Notes: generated by a model from the sequence alone, not told the origin. Positions 8,730 to 17,415 are shown, counted from the stretch's first letter. The stretch is 64,000 nt of DNA from Yinghuangia soli (GCF_021502675.1 NZ_JAKFHA010000017.1:105832-169831), one strand, 5' to 3'. Program-made: numbers and translations.

Positions 8730-11132
8730 ATGACCGCATCAGAGAACCCCGGGACCTCCGCTTCCGACGCGTCGGGGACATCCGGCCCGTCGGGTCCGTC
8801 CGCGACAGGATCCGCGCGGCGGCGCGACCCGTACGCGGGCTTCGCCGGCCGTGTCGGGCGTACTTTCGCGGCGTCGGAACCGGCCTGGACCGGCAAGTCC
8901 GCGGCCCGGCCCGGCGCGCCGAACATCGTCGTCGTGCTGATCGACGACATGGGCTACAGCGATATCGGCCCGTTCGGCTCGGAGATCCCCACGCCGACCC
9001 TCGACAAGCTGGCCGAGCGCGGCGTGCGGCTGACGAACTACCACACGATGCCGCTGTGCTCGCCGGCCCGCGCGGCGCTGCTGACCGGCCTGAATCCGCA
9101 CCGGGTCGGGTACTCGTTCGTGGCGAACGCCGACCCCGGCTTCCCCGGGTACGCGATGGAGATCGCCGACGACATCCCCACGCTGCCGCAGCTGCTGCAC
9201 GATGCCGGGTACGCGACCTTCGCGGTCGGCAAGTGGCATCTGGTGCGCGACTCGGCGTCGAACGCCGCGGACGACCGGCGCAACTGGCCGCTGCAGAAGG
9301 GCTTCGACCGCTACTACGGCGTCCTCGAAGGCCTGACCAGTCTCTTCCACCCGCATCAACTGGTGCGCGACAACAGCCCGTTGGACATCGACGAGCTGCC
9401 CGACGACTACTACTACACCGACGACATCACCGACGAAGCCCTCGGCATGATCAAGTCGCTGCGCGCGCACGACGCCGACAAGCCGTTCTTCCTGTACGTC
9501 GCGCACAACGCGGTGCACGGCCCGCTGCAGGCGAAGGAAGCCGACATCGAGCGGCAGCGCGGCCGCTACGACGGCGGCTGGGACGCGCTGCGCGAGACCC
9601 GCTTCGCGCAGCAGATCGCGGACGGCCTCTTCCCGTCCGACACCCGGCTGCCGCGCCGCAACTTCGAGCGCGGCCACGAAGTCGGCGCCTGGGACGACGT
9701 ACCCGAGGAGACGCGCGCGCTGTACGCCCGCTACATGGAGGTGTACGCGGCGATGGTCGACAACATCGACCAGAACCTCGGCCGGGTGACCGCCCTGCTC
9801 GAAGACCTCGGCGAACTCGACAACACCATCATCGTGTTCACCTCGGACAACGGCGGCACGGGCGAGGGCGGCGCGGAGGGCACCCGGGCGTACTTCAAGC
9901 GCTTCATCCACCACCCGGGGCTGCCGGACGACTGGAACGGCGACGTCGAACGCGAACTGGACCTGGTGGGCGGCCCGCGCAGCCTGATCCACTACCCGCG
10001 CGGGTGGGGCATGGCGTCCAACACGCCGTTCCGGCTCTACAAGGGGCAGACGTACGCGGGCGGTGTGCGGGTGCCGTTCGTGCTGTCCTGGCCGGCCGGG
10101 CTGCCGCGGGCGTCCGCGGACGACACGGGCGTGCGGGGGCAGTACCAGTACGTCACCGACTTGCTGCCCACGCTGCTGGACCTCGCGGGCGTCGAACGCC
10201 CGGAGGAGCGCGGCGGGGCACCCACCCAGGAACTGGACGGCGGCTCGTTCACGCCGGTGCTGGCGTCTCCCTCCGCCCCGTCCGAACACGTCGAGCAGTA
10301 CAGCGAGATGACCGGCAACCGGAGCTACTACCGGCACCCGTACAAGCTTGTGACGCAGCACCAGTTCGGGGCGGAGTACGACGACGGCGAATGGGCGCTG
10401 TACGACATCGAGAGCGACCCGACCGAGATCGTCGACCTCGCCGACCTCTACCCCGACGTCGTCAAGGAGCTGTCCCAGGCCTGGGAGGAAGCCGCGTGGC
10501 GCAACGGCGTGTTCCCGCTCGCCGATGCCAGCGGCGCGCTGGTCTTCCGCGGCCCGGACGAGGAGGCCCTGCGGCGGCCGGTCCGCATCCTGGCGGGCAC
10601 CCCGGAGTTGGAGCGCTACCGCTCGGCGAAGCTCACGTCGTTCCGCGACTTCGAAGCGGTGATCGAGATCGCCCGGCACGGCGCCGAGGACGCGGGCGTG
10701 CTGCTGTCGCACGGTGACCAGGGCGGCGGCTACAGCGTGTACGTCGAGGACGGGCACCTGTGGTTCGCCTTCAACGAGTACGGCGTGCTGCACACCGTGG
10801 ACGCGGGCGAACTGGCCCCCGGGCCGCACGTGGTGGCGCTGCACGCCCACACCCGGCCGCGGTTCCGGTGGGACTTCGTGGTGACCGTGGACGGCGACGA
10901 CGTGGCCTGGCTGGAAGGCGTCCACCTGCTGATCGGGATGGCCCCGCTGCAGGGCATCAGCGTGGGCGTGGACCGCAAGTCGCCGGTGTCGTGGCCGGTG
11001 TACGAGCGGCACGGCTCCTTCCGCTACACGGGCGACCTGCGGGCGGTCACGTACTCCCCCGGCGCGCCGGCGGCGTACGACCCGGAGACGGTGCTCCGCA
11101 CGCTGCGGGAGGCGGCGGCGACGTACGAGTAG
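8730..11132 (+). CDS. Sulfatase (arylsulfatase type)
   Basis: An 800-residue type I sulfatase that hydrolyses a sulfate ester. The core motif CSPARAALLTG has Cys110, the residue converted to formylglycine, with Arg114. The metal-binding aspartates are in LIDDMGYSD (72-73), GKWHL carries the conserved Lys and His, and FTSDNGG the later metal site. A C-terminal beta-rich extension of roughly 230 residues follows the sulfatase core. There is no signal peptide, unlike secreted arylsulfatases, so the enzyme probably acts in the cytoplasm on a substrate brought in by the ABC importer. It needs a formylglycine-generating enzyme, and no canonical one is in the window. Confidence 0.93.
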   Translation: MTASENPGTSASDASGTSGPSGPSATGSARRRDPYAGFAGRVGRTFAASEPAWTGKSAARPGAPNIVVVLIDDMGYSDIGPFGSEIPTPTLDKLAERGVRLTNYHTMPLCSPARAALLTGLNPHRVGYSFVANADPGFPGYAMEIADDIPTLPQLLHDAGYATFAVGKWHLVRDSASNAADDRRNWPLQKGFDRYYGVLEGLTSLFHPHQLVRDNSPLDIDELPDDYYYTDDITDEALGMIKSLRAHDADKPFFLYVAHNAVHGPLQAKEADIERQRGRYDGGWDALRETRFAQQIADGLFPSDTRLPRRNFERGHEVGAWDDVPEETRALYARYMEVYAAMVDNIDQNLGRVTALLEDLGELDNTIIVFTSDNGGTGEGGAEGTRAYFKRFIHHPGLPDDWNGDVERELDLVGGPRSLIHYPRGWGMASNTPFRLYKGQTYAGGVRVPFVLSWPAGLPRASADDTGVRGQYQYVTDLLPTLLDLAGVERPEERGGAPTQELDGGSFTPVLASPSAPSEHVEQYSEMTGNRSYYRHPYKLVTQHQFGAEYDDGEWALYDIESDPTEIVDLADLYPDVVKELSQAWEEAAWRNGVFPLADASGALVFRGPDEEALRRPVRILAGTPELERYRSAKLTSFRDFEAVIEIARHGAEDAGVLLSHGDQGGGYSVYVEDGHLWFAFNEYGVLHTVDAGELAPGPHVVALHAHTRPRFRWDFVVTVDGDDVAWLEGVHLLIGMAPLQGISVGVDRKSPVSWPVYERHGSFRYTGDLRAVTYSPGAPAAYDPETVLRTLREAAATYE

Positions 11133-11145
11133 ATCGTGTGCGGTC

Positions 11146-11184
11146 CTGCGGCCCGCCCCGGAACGAATCCGGGTCGGGCCGCAG
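11146..11184. terminator. Bidirectional terminator between sulfatase and ATPase genes
   Basis: CTGCGGCCCG (11146-11155) pairs perfectly with CGGGCCGCAG (11175-11184), and an inner CCCGG/CCGGG pair extends it. It lies 13 bases from both convergent stop codons. There is no T-run, which is usual for GC-rich actinomycetes. Confidence 0.7.
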
Positions 11185-11197
11185 TGCTGCCCCCGCG

Positions 11198-12643
11198 CTA
11201 ACGCCAGGCAGCGACCACGTCCTCGGCCCCCCAGACCAGGTCCGCCGCTTCCGAGTCGACCCCGCGGACGCCGGACAGCGAGACGACCGCCAGGCCCGTG
11301 CGCCCGGCTTCGAATCCCGGGACACTCGGAGCCGCCGCGGCCAGCGCGGCGAAGTCCCGGGCGTCGAACCGCCCGGCGAGCCATTTCACGGACCCGACGA
11401 ACCCGATGCGCCGAGCGACCGGGCTGCGGTCCGCACCCACGAGGTCCACCTCGGGATCGAACTTCCGGTTCCACCACCCGCCGACCGCCTCGACGTCCTC
11501 CCAGGGCAAGGCGCCGTCCAGTGCGGCGAGTTCGAGCGCTTCGCGAACGAGCGGCTCGACGGCCCGCCCACGCCACGCCGGCCACCGGCGTTCGACCAGC
11601 CGGAACGCGGCTTCGGGGCGACCGCGGCGCACTTGGGCGACGACGTCGCGGAGTATCGCCAGGTAGAGCCGCAGACTGCTGTCGGCGACCCGGTAGAGGG
11701 AGGGCTTGCCGGGCTGCGTGGAGAGCGGCTCGTCGATGGCGAGGACGCGCTTCTCCGAGGCCAAGCGCCGCAGCACCGGAGTCAAGGTGCCGGAAGGTAC
11801 GGCGCCTTCGTGGTTTCCGGCGGTCGCCGCGATGTTCGCGAACGTACGGTCTCCGCCCCCGACCGCCTCCAGTACCCGGCGGCTATGGTCCGGCGCCGGG
11901 AACTCCGCCATGAGCGCCGACTCGGGCACACCAAATACCGGCGAAGCAGGGTCGGAGCACTCCGCTTCGAGGAAGTCCAAGGCAGGCGTCCCGTGCGGCC
12001 AGGCGCGGAGAATGCCCGGAAGGCCGCCGGACACCAGGTGTGCGTCGACGGTGTCCGCCGCGGACAGTCCCAGTGCAGTCCTGGTCTCGCCTGGGTTCAG
12101 GGGCCCCAGCTCCATATTGTCCGCACGGCCGTAGAACGGCCGATCGTAGGCGGTGAGGCGATCCATCATGTGAAGGTCGCTTCCCAGGAGGAGCAGGAGC
12201 ACCGGGCGGGTCGACAGCAGCCGGTCCCATGCTGTCTGGAGCGCGCCGTCGAAGACAGGGTCTTGCTCGGCGAGCCACGGCAACTCGTCGAGCACCACGA
12301 CCGCAGGGCGCGGCGGGAGCACCGCGGCCAGGGCACGGAACGCGTCCGGCCAGCTCCCGCTGCCCGCGGGCACGAGCTCGCGGTCGCTCGGCACCGACGA
12401 ATCGGCCAGCGTCCTCATGAAATCGGCGACCGCCTCGACCGGCGATGCCCCCTTCGTGGCCGCGAAGAACACGTACGGCACCTCGGCCCGGTCGCAGAAT
12501 TCCTGGACCAGACGAGACTTGCCGACTTGCCGGCGACCGCGCAGCGCAAGCGCGGCGCCCGTACCGGACGCGGTGACCCTGGCCAGCCGCTTGGCCAGCA
12601 AGTCGAGCTCGGCCTGGCGCCCGACGAACGATGGCACGGCCAC
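11198..12643 (-). CDS. Archaeal-type AAA ATPase with C-terminal DUF234-like domain
   Basis: A 481-residue protein starting FVGRQAELDLLAKRL, with Walker A GRRQVGKS (36-43), Walker B VVVLDELPWL, an AAA core, a winged-helix segment and a C-terminal domain containing FDPEVDLVGADR and GSVKW. The last two resemble the Asp...Glu-x-Lys nuclease-fold pattern of DUF234 proteins, with Ser before Val-Lys rather than Glu. Families like this are common in archaea and scattered in bacteria; their role is largely unknown, with toxin, mobile-element or defence links suggested. I chose GTG 12643, which follows GGAGG by five bases; an ATG at 12667 is also possible. It is solitary and preceded by palindromic sites. 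Confidence 0.8.
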   Translation of the reverse strand: MAVPSFVGRQAELDLLAKRLARVTASGTGAALALRGRRQVGKSRLVQEFCDRAEVPYVFFAATKGASPVEAVADFMRTLADSSVPSDRELVPAGSGSWPDAFRALAAVLPPRPAVVVLDELPWLAEQDPVFDGALQTAWDRLLSTRPVLLLLLGSDLHMMDRLTAYDRPFYGRADNMELGPLNPGETRTALGLSAADTVDAHLVSGGLPGILRAWPHGTPALDFLEAECSDPASPVFGVPESALMAEFPAPDHSRRVLEAVGGGDRTFANIAATAGNHEGAVPSGTLTPVLRRLASEKRVLAIDEPLSTQPGKPSLYRVADSSLRLYLAILRDVVAQVRRGRPEAAFRLVERRWPAWRGRAVEPLVREALELAALDGALPWEDVEAVGGWWNRKFDPEVDLVGADRSPVARRIGFVGSVKWLAGRFDARDFAALAAAAPSVPGFEAGRTGLAVVSLSGVRGVDSEAADLVWGAEDVVAAWR

Positions 12644-12671
12644 GATTACCTCCAGGGTGGATCGCATCTAG

Positions 12672-12701
12672 GTAGATTCAATCTACGTAGATTGATCCTA
12701 C
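12672..12701. promoter_or_regulatory. Clustered GTAGATT/AATCTAC inverted repeats, probable operator
   Basis: GTAGATT-C-AATCTAC is a perfect inverted repeat (12672-12686). It abuts GTAGATT, making a 14-base palindrome AATCTACGTAGATT (12680-12693), and a degenerate fourth half-site follows. The cluster lies about 30-60 bases upstream of the ATPase start, where a repressor or activator would act. It is AT-rich against the surroundings. The regulator is unknown; none is encoded next to it. Confidence 0.6.
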
Positions 12702-12888
12702 GAGACTTCGCCCGCGCAGGCGAGGCTCGCTTGGTCGCGCTTGGAGGGCTTCTCGGATGTCGGGTGCACGGGCGGTTGCAAAGGCCAGGAAGTCGGCAAA
12801 GCTCGCAGAGCAAGGCGGCGGCATCGCGGATGTCACGGCGATCAGCCGCCGGGTAGTCAAGGGGCGGACGTGACGATGGTCAAGCAAC

Positions 12889-12921
12889 GGCCCGCCGCAG
12901 GAGACGGAGCTGCGGCGGGCC
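12889..12921 (-). terminator. Terminator of phenylalanine hydroxylase gene
   Basis: GGCCCGCCGCA (12889-12899) pairs with TGCGGCGGGCC (12911-12921), an 11-base perfect stem with an 11-base loop. It sits 24 bases past the stop codon of the reverse-strand phhA. Confidence 0.7.
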
Positions 12922-12944
12922 GTGGGAGCCGGCATAGGTGCCGG

Positions 12945-13832
12945 TCAGGAGACCGGGAGGGCCAGGCGGGCGATGGAGTCGTCGTCGCAGGTGGCCCAGA
13001 AGGCGCCGACCACGTCTTCGAGGTGGTCCATGGACTCCGCGCGGAACAGCACGTCCTGGTAGTGCGTGATGTCGTACGACGTCGTGCCCATCGCGGCCAG
13101 CTCCAGCGGGCGGATGTCCATGCCGCGGAACTCGCGGATCTCGCCGTAGGAGGAGAGGATCCCGGCGCCGTAGGCCTTGAGCTCGCCGCCCTCGGCCATG
13201 ACGCCGAACTCGAGGGTGAACCAGAAGACCTTGGAGACGAATTCGAGGGCCTCGCGGCTCTCCACTCGGCGGGCGGCCTCACCGGCCAGCCGGTACAGGG
13301 CCGCGAACCGGTCGCTGGCCAGCGCGTTCGCGTGGCCGATGACCTCGTGGATCACGTCCGGCTCGGGGGTGTACAGCGGAACGCTGTGGTGCCGGATGTA
13401 CTGCGTGGAGTGGAAGTACGAGTCGGCCAGTGTGCCGTAGAACTCGCGCAGCTCGACCAGGCCCGCGGCCGGCAGATAGCGGAAGCCGGTCAGCGGGGCG
13501 AGCCACTCGCTGACCTCCTGCAGCTGCGGGATGCGGTCCTTGGGAAGGTTCAGGCGCTCGTACCCGTGCAGGTACTCCGCGACCGCGAGCTCCTGGTGCG
13601 CGACGGCCAGCTCGGCCGACACGATCCGCCAGACCTCGTGCTCCTCGGGGGTGTAGTCCACCACCGGGATCGGTTCGCCCTGCTGGTGCTGCATCGCAAG
13701 TTCCGCGATGCGGTTGCGCCGTTCGCGGTACACCGGGTCGGCGAAACCGGGGTGGCTGCGGGACAGCTCGACCTCGATGCTGCCGTCGGCACGCCGGGTC
13801 ACCGGGGCCAGGTACTGCGCTTCCTCGAACAT
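12945..13832 (-). CDS. phhA: Phenylalanine 4-monooxygenase
   Basis: A 295-residue pterin-dependent aromatic amino acid hydroxylase that converts phenylalanine to tyrosine. The catalytic iron ligands are His162 and His167 in VIHEVIGH and Glu208 in WFTLEFG. The length is that of the bacterial monomeric enzyme, without the N-terminal ACT domain of the animal forms. The ATG at 13832 has GAGGAGG five bases upstream. It is transcribed alone, with no pterin dehydratase or tyrosine catabolic gene beside it. Tyrosine or tryptophan hydroxylase activity cannot be excluded, but the bacterial size and motif pattern favour phenylalanine. Confidence 0.93.
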   Translation of the reverse strand: MFEEAQYLAPVTRRADGSIEVELSRSHPGFADPVYRERRNRIAELAMQHQQGEPIPVVDYTPEEHEVWRIVSAELAVAHQELAVAEYLHGYERLNLPKDRIPQLQEVSEWLAPLTGFRYLPAAGLVELREFYGTLADSYFHSTQYIRHHSVPLYTPEPDVIHEVIGHANALASDRFAALYRLAGEAARRVESREALEFVSKVFWFTLEFGVMAEGGELKAYGAGILSSYGEIREFRGMDIRPLELAAMGTTSYDITHYQDVLFRAESMDHLEDVVGAFWATCDDDSIARLALPVS

Positions 13833-14153
13833 CGCCGCCTCCTCGTGGGGCCGGACGGAACCGGTGGATGAGGAGAAAACCGCACGGCGGCACCGCACCA
13901 GAGCGCGTGCGACGGTGGTCGCCCGGCCCACTATGCCCAGTATGCGCCGACATGCCGCGGGTGACGGCTCGACACGTACGCCCGGGCTTGCTGCGGTACG
14001 CCTTGCGAGGGATCGCCTCGACTGCCCCCATCGGATACCCACCTCCGGCCCGGAAGCAAGATCCACCGCGAGAAAGGTGGCCTGCACCCGGCAATCCGCG
14101 CCGGGCGGATCCCGACCGCGGCCGCACGCGATGCCCCTCTAGACTCGCCGCCC
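13833..14153. other. Divergent intergenic region phhA / DUF2199
   Basis: No gene is seen in these 321 bases. The left end holds the phhA ribosome site. At the right end TAGACT (14140-14145) lies eight bases before the DUF2199 ATG, which lacks a Shine-Dalgarno sequence, so that transcript may be leaderless. No convincing -35 was found. Confidence 0.45.
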
Positions 14154-14666
14154 ATGGCGAGCGGACAGGATCAGGACTTCGCGTGCGAGTGCTGCGGCGG
14201 GCAGCACGAAGGGCCCGCGATGTCCTACGGTGCCGACGCCCCCGCCCCGTGGCGGCCGCGCCACGCCAGAGGCCGGAAGAGCGAGCTGGGCACGGACCTT
14301 TGCGTGATCAAGGGGCGCCACTTCTTCATCCGCGGGCTCGTCGAGATCCCGGTGCTCGGAACCGACGAGAGCTTCTCCTGGGGCGTCTGGGCCTCGCTGA
14401 GCCGGACGAACTTCGTGCGGGCGCAGGAGCTCTGGGACGATCCCGACCGCACGGAGGAGCCCCCGTACTTCGGCTGGCTGTGCACGGCGCTGCCCGGCTA
14501 CCGTCCGGGCACGCTCCACCTCAAGACCAACGTGCACACGCGCGCGGTCGGGCAGCGGCCGTTCATCGAATTGGAGCCGACGGACCATCCGCTGGCCGTG
14601 GAGCAGCGCGAGGGGATCACCATGGACCGGGTGCGGGAGATTGCCGCGCTGGTCATGGGCGGGTGA
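14154..14666 (+). CDS. DUF2199 domain protein
   Basis: A 170-residue cytoplasmic protein that I recognise as DUF2199. It begins with a small zinc-ribbon-like motif (CECCGGQHEG) and contains the conserved FFIRGLVEIPVLGTDESFSWGVW segment and a C-terminal P.GITMDRVREI region. The function is unknown. There is no ribosome site, and a -10-like box eight bases upstream suggests a leaderless message. It runs toward the lipoprotein array on the opposite strand; the two stops are 15 bases apart. Confidence 0.82.
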   Translation: MASGQDQDFACECCGGQHEGPAMSYGADAPAPWRPRHARGRKSELGTDLCVIKGRHFFIRGLVEIPVLGTDESFSWGVWASLSRTNFVRAQELWDDPDRTEEPPYFGWLCTALPGYRPGTLHLKTNVHTRAVGQRPFIELEPTDHPLAVEQREGITMDRVREIAALVMGG

Positions 14667-14681
14667 CGGGGGCAGTCGGGC

Positions 14682-15371
14682 CTACTGCTGCTGGGCTGCG
14701 GCGAGCTTGTCCACCTGGGCCTTGATGAGGGGCTCGGGGATGGGGACGGACTTGGCTCGGGCGACGTTCATCGTGGTGGTGATGACGAGCGCGGAGCCCT
14801 TGCGGACGACGGTGTGCGGGATGGTGATGGTCTCGCCTTCCGCGCCGACGGCCAGTTCGAAGTAGAGGGCGGCGTCGCCGAGGGCCGGGGCGGGAGCCGT
14901 GGTCACCGCGGCCGGGGAGACTCCCCCGCCTTCCTGCTTGATGCCGAAGCCGGTGCAGCCGGGCAGCGCGGCGGTCGCGGCGGCGAGGAGGGCGGCGGCG
15001 TCCCCCTCCTTGTACTGGTTGATGCCGAGGTGCGAGGCGCCCTGCTCCTGGCCCGCGCCGAGGAGGCCGACGTCGACCTGGGCGGTCGGAGCGATCCCGG
15101 CGCTGCGGCCGGACACCAGGTCCATGACGGGCTGGCAGGCGGCCCGGTCGGCCTGGGCGATCTCGTCCTTCTCGACGTCCTTGCCGCCGCCGGCCAGCTC
15201 CCAGCCCTGGGGCAGCTCTGCCTGGGTGAGGAGTGCGGCTTCGAGGGCCTTCTGGTCGAGGGCGTCCGGGGCAGTCCTGCCGCCGTCCGAGTCGCTGCAG
15301 GCAGCAACCGCGAGCAGCAGCGGGACGGTCAGGAGAGCGGACAGGGCGGTACGGCCGGACGGCAGGCGCAT
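14682..15371 (-). CDS. Paralogous lipoprotein 1 of 5
   Basis: A 229-residue secreted lipoprotein with a hydrophobic signal and an AVAAC lipobox. The mature part shares with its four neighbours a short acidic linker, an ALLTQAELPQGW-type segment, CQPVMDLV, a second cysteine near the middle (PGCTGF) and a helical end (KAQVDKLAAAQ). The two cysteines probably form a disulfide. The overall plan recalls extracellular sensor domains such as that of mycobacterial PknH, but I cannot assign it with confidence. It is last in a same-strand array of five and has the most diverged linker. Confidence 0.8.
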   Translation of the reverse strand: MRLPSGRTALSALLTVPLLLAVAACSDSDGGRTAPDALDQKALEAALLTQAELPQGWELAGGGKDVEKDEIAQADRAACQPVMDLVSGRSAGIAPTAQVDVGLLGAGQEQGASHLGINQYKEGDAAALLAAATAALPGCTGFGIKQEGGGVSPAAVTTAPAPALGDAALYFELAVGAEGETITIPHTVVRKGSALVITTTMNVARAKSVPIPEPLIKAQVDKLAAAQQQ

Positions 15372-15447
15372 GGACTTCCTCGGGCAGCGGACGGGCGGGG
15401 ACGCCGTGCCCGCCAGCGTACGGCGTGCCCGGACCTGCCCGTGGTGG

Positions 15448-15493
15448 CCGCCGGGCGCGGCTGCGGTGTGGGCCGCGGCCGCGCGCCCGGCGG
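15448..15493 (-). terminator. Hairpin terminator after lipoprotein 2
   Basis: CCGCCGGGCGCG (15448-15459) pairs with CGCGCCCGGCGG (15482-15493), a 12-base stem. It lies 20 bases beyond the stop of the reverse-strand lipoprotein gene at 15513, separating it from the next paralogue. Confidence 0.6.
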
Positions 15494-15512
15494 TGGCGTA
15501 CCGGTCGCGGGG

Positions 15513-16328
15513 TCAGCTCTTCTGCGCGGCGGCGATCTTCTCGACCTGGGCCTTGATGACGGCGTTGTCGATGGGCTTGGCCGACGAGCCGTTCATGTCC
15601 AGGCCCTGGGCGCCGACCAGAACGGATCCGGAGCGCACGAAGACGATCGGGGCGTCGAAGGTCATCCCCTCGGCGGACATGTTCACGCTCAGGCCGAGGC
15701 TCTCGTCGCCCGCCTTGGCGCCGGCCGCCAAGGCGACCTTGTACGTGACCATCGTGCCGTCGGAGTCGGCGGTGAACTCCGCGCAGGACGGGACCGCCTT
15801 CTTCGCCGCGGCGAGCACCTTGGCGGCTTCGCCGCTCGGGAACGACAGGAGGCCGACGTTGTAGGTGGTGGTCGGCGCGCTCGTCGTCTGCAGCTCGGCG
15901 CTGGCCCGGCCGACGCCCTTGACGGGACCGGAGGCGTTGAGCAGGTCGGCGAGCGGCTGGCACGCGGGCGTGGAGGCCTTCGACGCGCCGGTCGGCTCGT
16001 CCTCCTCGTCCGGCTCGACCGTCCAGCCTGACGGGAGGTCGCCCGCGGCTACCAGCGCCGAGGTGAGCTGCGCGGTGGTGAGCGTCTTGCCGCCGCCGTT
16101 CGAACCACCGCCGGAGCCGGCATTCGCGCCGCCGGCCGGGGTGCTTGCGGAGCCGCCCGAGGACCCGCCCGCGGAACCGCCGCCCGTGCTCTCGGCGCCC
16201 GGGGTCTGCGCACCCGTGGCGCCGGCCGACTTGGCGTCTTCCTTCTTGTCGTCGGAGCCGCAGGCGGTGGCCAGGAACAGGAGCGGGACTGCGGCGACGG
16301 TGATCAGGCGGCGCGATGCGTGGCGCAT
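15513..16328 (-). CDS. Paralogous lipoprotein 2 of 5
   Basis: A 271-residue lipoprotein. The signal peptide ends in an ATAC lipobox followed by GSDDKKEDAK. A Gly/Ser-rich linker of roughly 45 residues precedes the conserved domain, with CQPLADLL and SCAEF cysteines and a KAQVEKIAAAQ end. I chose ATG 16328 (MRHASRRL), which follows GAGGA and gives a normal signal peptide; an upstream start would add a non-signal tail. The long linker suggests the domain reaches away from the membrane into the cell wall. It is the second member of the tandem array; function unknown. Confidence 0.82.
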   Translation of the reverse strand: MRHASRRLITVAAVPLLFLATACGSDDKKEDAKSAGATGAQTPGAESTGGGSAGGSSGGSASTPAGGANAGSGGGSNGGGKTLTTAQLTSALVAAGDLPSGWTVEPDEEDEPTGASKASTPACQPLADLLNASGPVKGVGRASAELQTTSAPTTTYNVGLLSFPSGEAAKVLAAAKKAVPSCAEFTADSDGTMVTYKVALAAGAKAGDESLGLSVNMSAEGMTFDAPIVFVRSGSVLVGAQGLDMNGSSAKPIDNAVIKAQVEKIAAAQKS

Positions 16329-16442
16329 GGATTCCTCTTGTCTGAGCGGGACGCGGAAGGAGACGTGCGGGCGGGAATCATCGCGCATCGTTTGGTTGGC
16401 GCTGACGTCGGGTCAGGTCCGCATGCCGCCGGACAGGGCTGC

Positions 16443-16479
16443 GGCGGTGCGCGGCGCATCGCTGCGGCCGCGCACCGCC
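16443..16479 (-). terminator. Hairpin terminator after lipoprotein 3
   Basis: GGCGGTGCGCGGC (16443-16455) pairs with GCCGCGCACCGCC (16467-16479), a 13-base perfect stem with an 11-base loop. It lies 44 bases downstream of the stop at 16523 on the reverse strand. Confidence 0.65.
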
Positions 16480-16522
16480 TGCCCGGAGGGTGGGTTTTCC
16501 GGGGACCCCCGCGGGCCCCGGA

Positions 16523-17347
16523 TCAGCCCTTCAGCGCCGCGACGACCTTGTCGACCTGCGTCTTGACCTGCGCGTCCGGCACGAACTCGGCGTTGTACGC
16601 GGTGCTTTCGGAGCGGCCGACCATCTTCACGAGCACGGCGCCGGAGCGGACGAGCTGGACGCTGGCCGAAATCGCCGGTTCCGAGGGGTCCTTCATCGTC
16701 TTCGGGTCGCCCCAGGTCACGCTGATCCACAGCGAGGCATCGCCCATCTTGGGCTGGTGGTCGCCGAAGCTGAACTGGTAGGCGGTCTTCTCGTCCTTGG
16801 TGTTGAGCGCCTCGAACTCCAGGCACTCGTGCTCACCGGCGATCTTGAGCGCGGCGTCCAACTGCTTCGAGACCGCCTCGGCGCTCTCGAAGCGGGCGAT
16901 CGACAGGTCGACCCAACTGCCCTTGTCCGCCGCGGACTCCAGGACCTCGCCGACGTGCACCGCGGGCTTCGGGGTGGACCCGGTCAGCAGGTCGAGCAGC
17001 GGCTGGCACTTCGCGGCGGCGGGCACGGCCTTCATCCCAATGCTGCCGTAGACCGTGCTCTTGGCCTGCTTGACGGTCCAGCCGGGGCCCAGGTCCTTCT
17101 GCGTGACGAGCAGGGCCTGGAGTTCGGAGATGTTGAGCGCCTTGCCGGGCGCCTGCGGGGCGCCGGTGGACGGTGCTCCGGTCGGCGCGGCGGATCCGGT
17201 CGCGGCGGGCGGCGACGCGGGCGCGGAGGACTGCGCGGCGTTGTCGGCCTTCGCGTCCTTGTCCTTGTCGTCGCCGAGGCAGGCGGTGGTGAGGAGAAGC
17301 AGCGGTACGAGAGCCGCACCGGCTATGCGTGCGCGGGCAGAGCGCAT
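16523..17347 (-). CDS. Paralogous lipoprotein 3 of 5
   Basis: A 274-residue lipoprotein with signal MRSARARIAGAALVPLLLL and lipobox TTAC. An Ala/Pro/Ser-rich linker leads to the conserved domain (LLVTQKDLGPGWTV, KCQPLLDLL, HECLEFEAL, KTQVDKVVAAL). ATG 17347 was chosen over the in-frame ATGs upstream because it has GAGG eight bases before it and begins a signal peptide. The sequence is only moderately similar to its neighbours, so the duplications look old. It probably sits on the outer face of the membrane. Confidence 0.82.
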   Translation of the reverse strand: MRSARARIAGAALVPLLLLTTACLGDDKDKDAKADNAAQSSAPASPPAATGSAAPTGAPSTGAPQAPGKALNISELQALLVTQKDLGPGWTVKQAKSTVYGSIGMKAVPAAAKCQPLLDLLTGSTPKPAVHVGEVLESAADKGSWVDLSIARFESAEAVSKQLDAALKIAGEHECLEFEALNTKDEKTAYQFSFGDHQPKMGDASLWISVTWGDPKTMKDPSEPAISASVQLVRSGAVLVKMVGRSESTAYNAEFVPDAQVKTQVDKVVAALKG

Positions 17348-17382
17348 GGGGAGAACCTCGTCGTTTCCGTGGGGGGACGGCA

Positions 17383-17415
17383 GAACGGGACGGCCTGTGC
17401 GTGGCCGTCCCGTTC
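17383..17415 (-). terminator. Hairpin terminator after lipoprotein 4
   Basis: GAACGGGACGGCC (17383-17395) pairs with GGCCGTCCCGTTC (17403-17415), a perfect 13-base stem with a seven-base loop, downstream of the reverse-strand gene ending at 17468. Confidence 0.7.

Noticed and set aside
12678..12935. 85-residue reverse-strand frame between phhA and the ATPase gene
   Set aside because: It runs through the phhA terminator and the palindromic operator and shows no recognisable motif or ribosome site.
12741..13871. 376-residue plus-strand frame opposite phhA
   Set aside because: It is antisense to the clearly functional phenylalanine hydroxylase and has biased Val/Arg/Gly composition without any domain.
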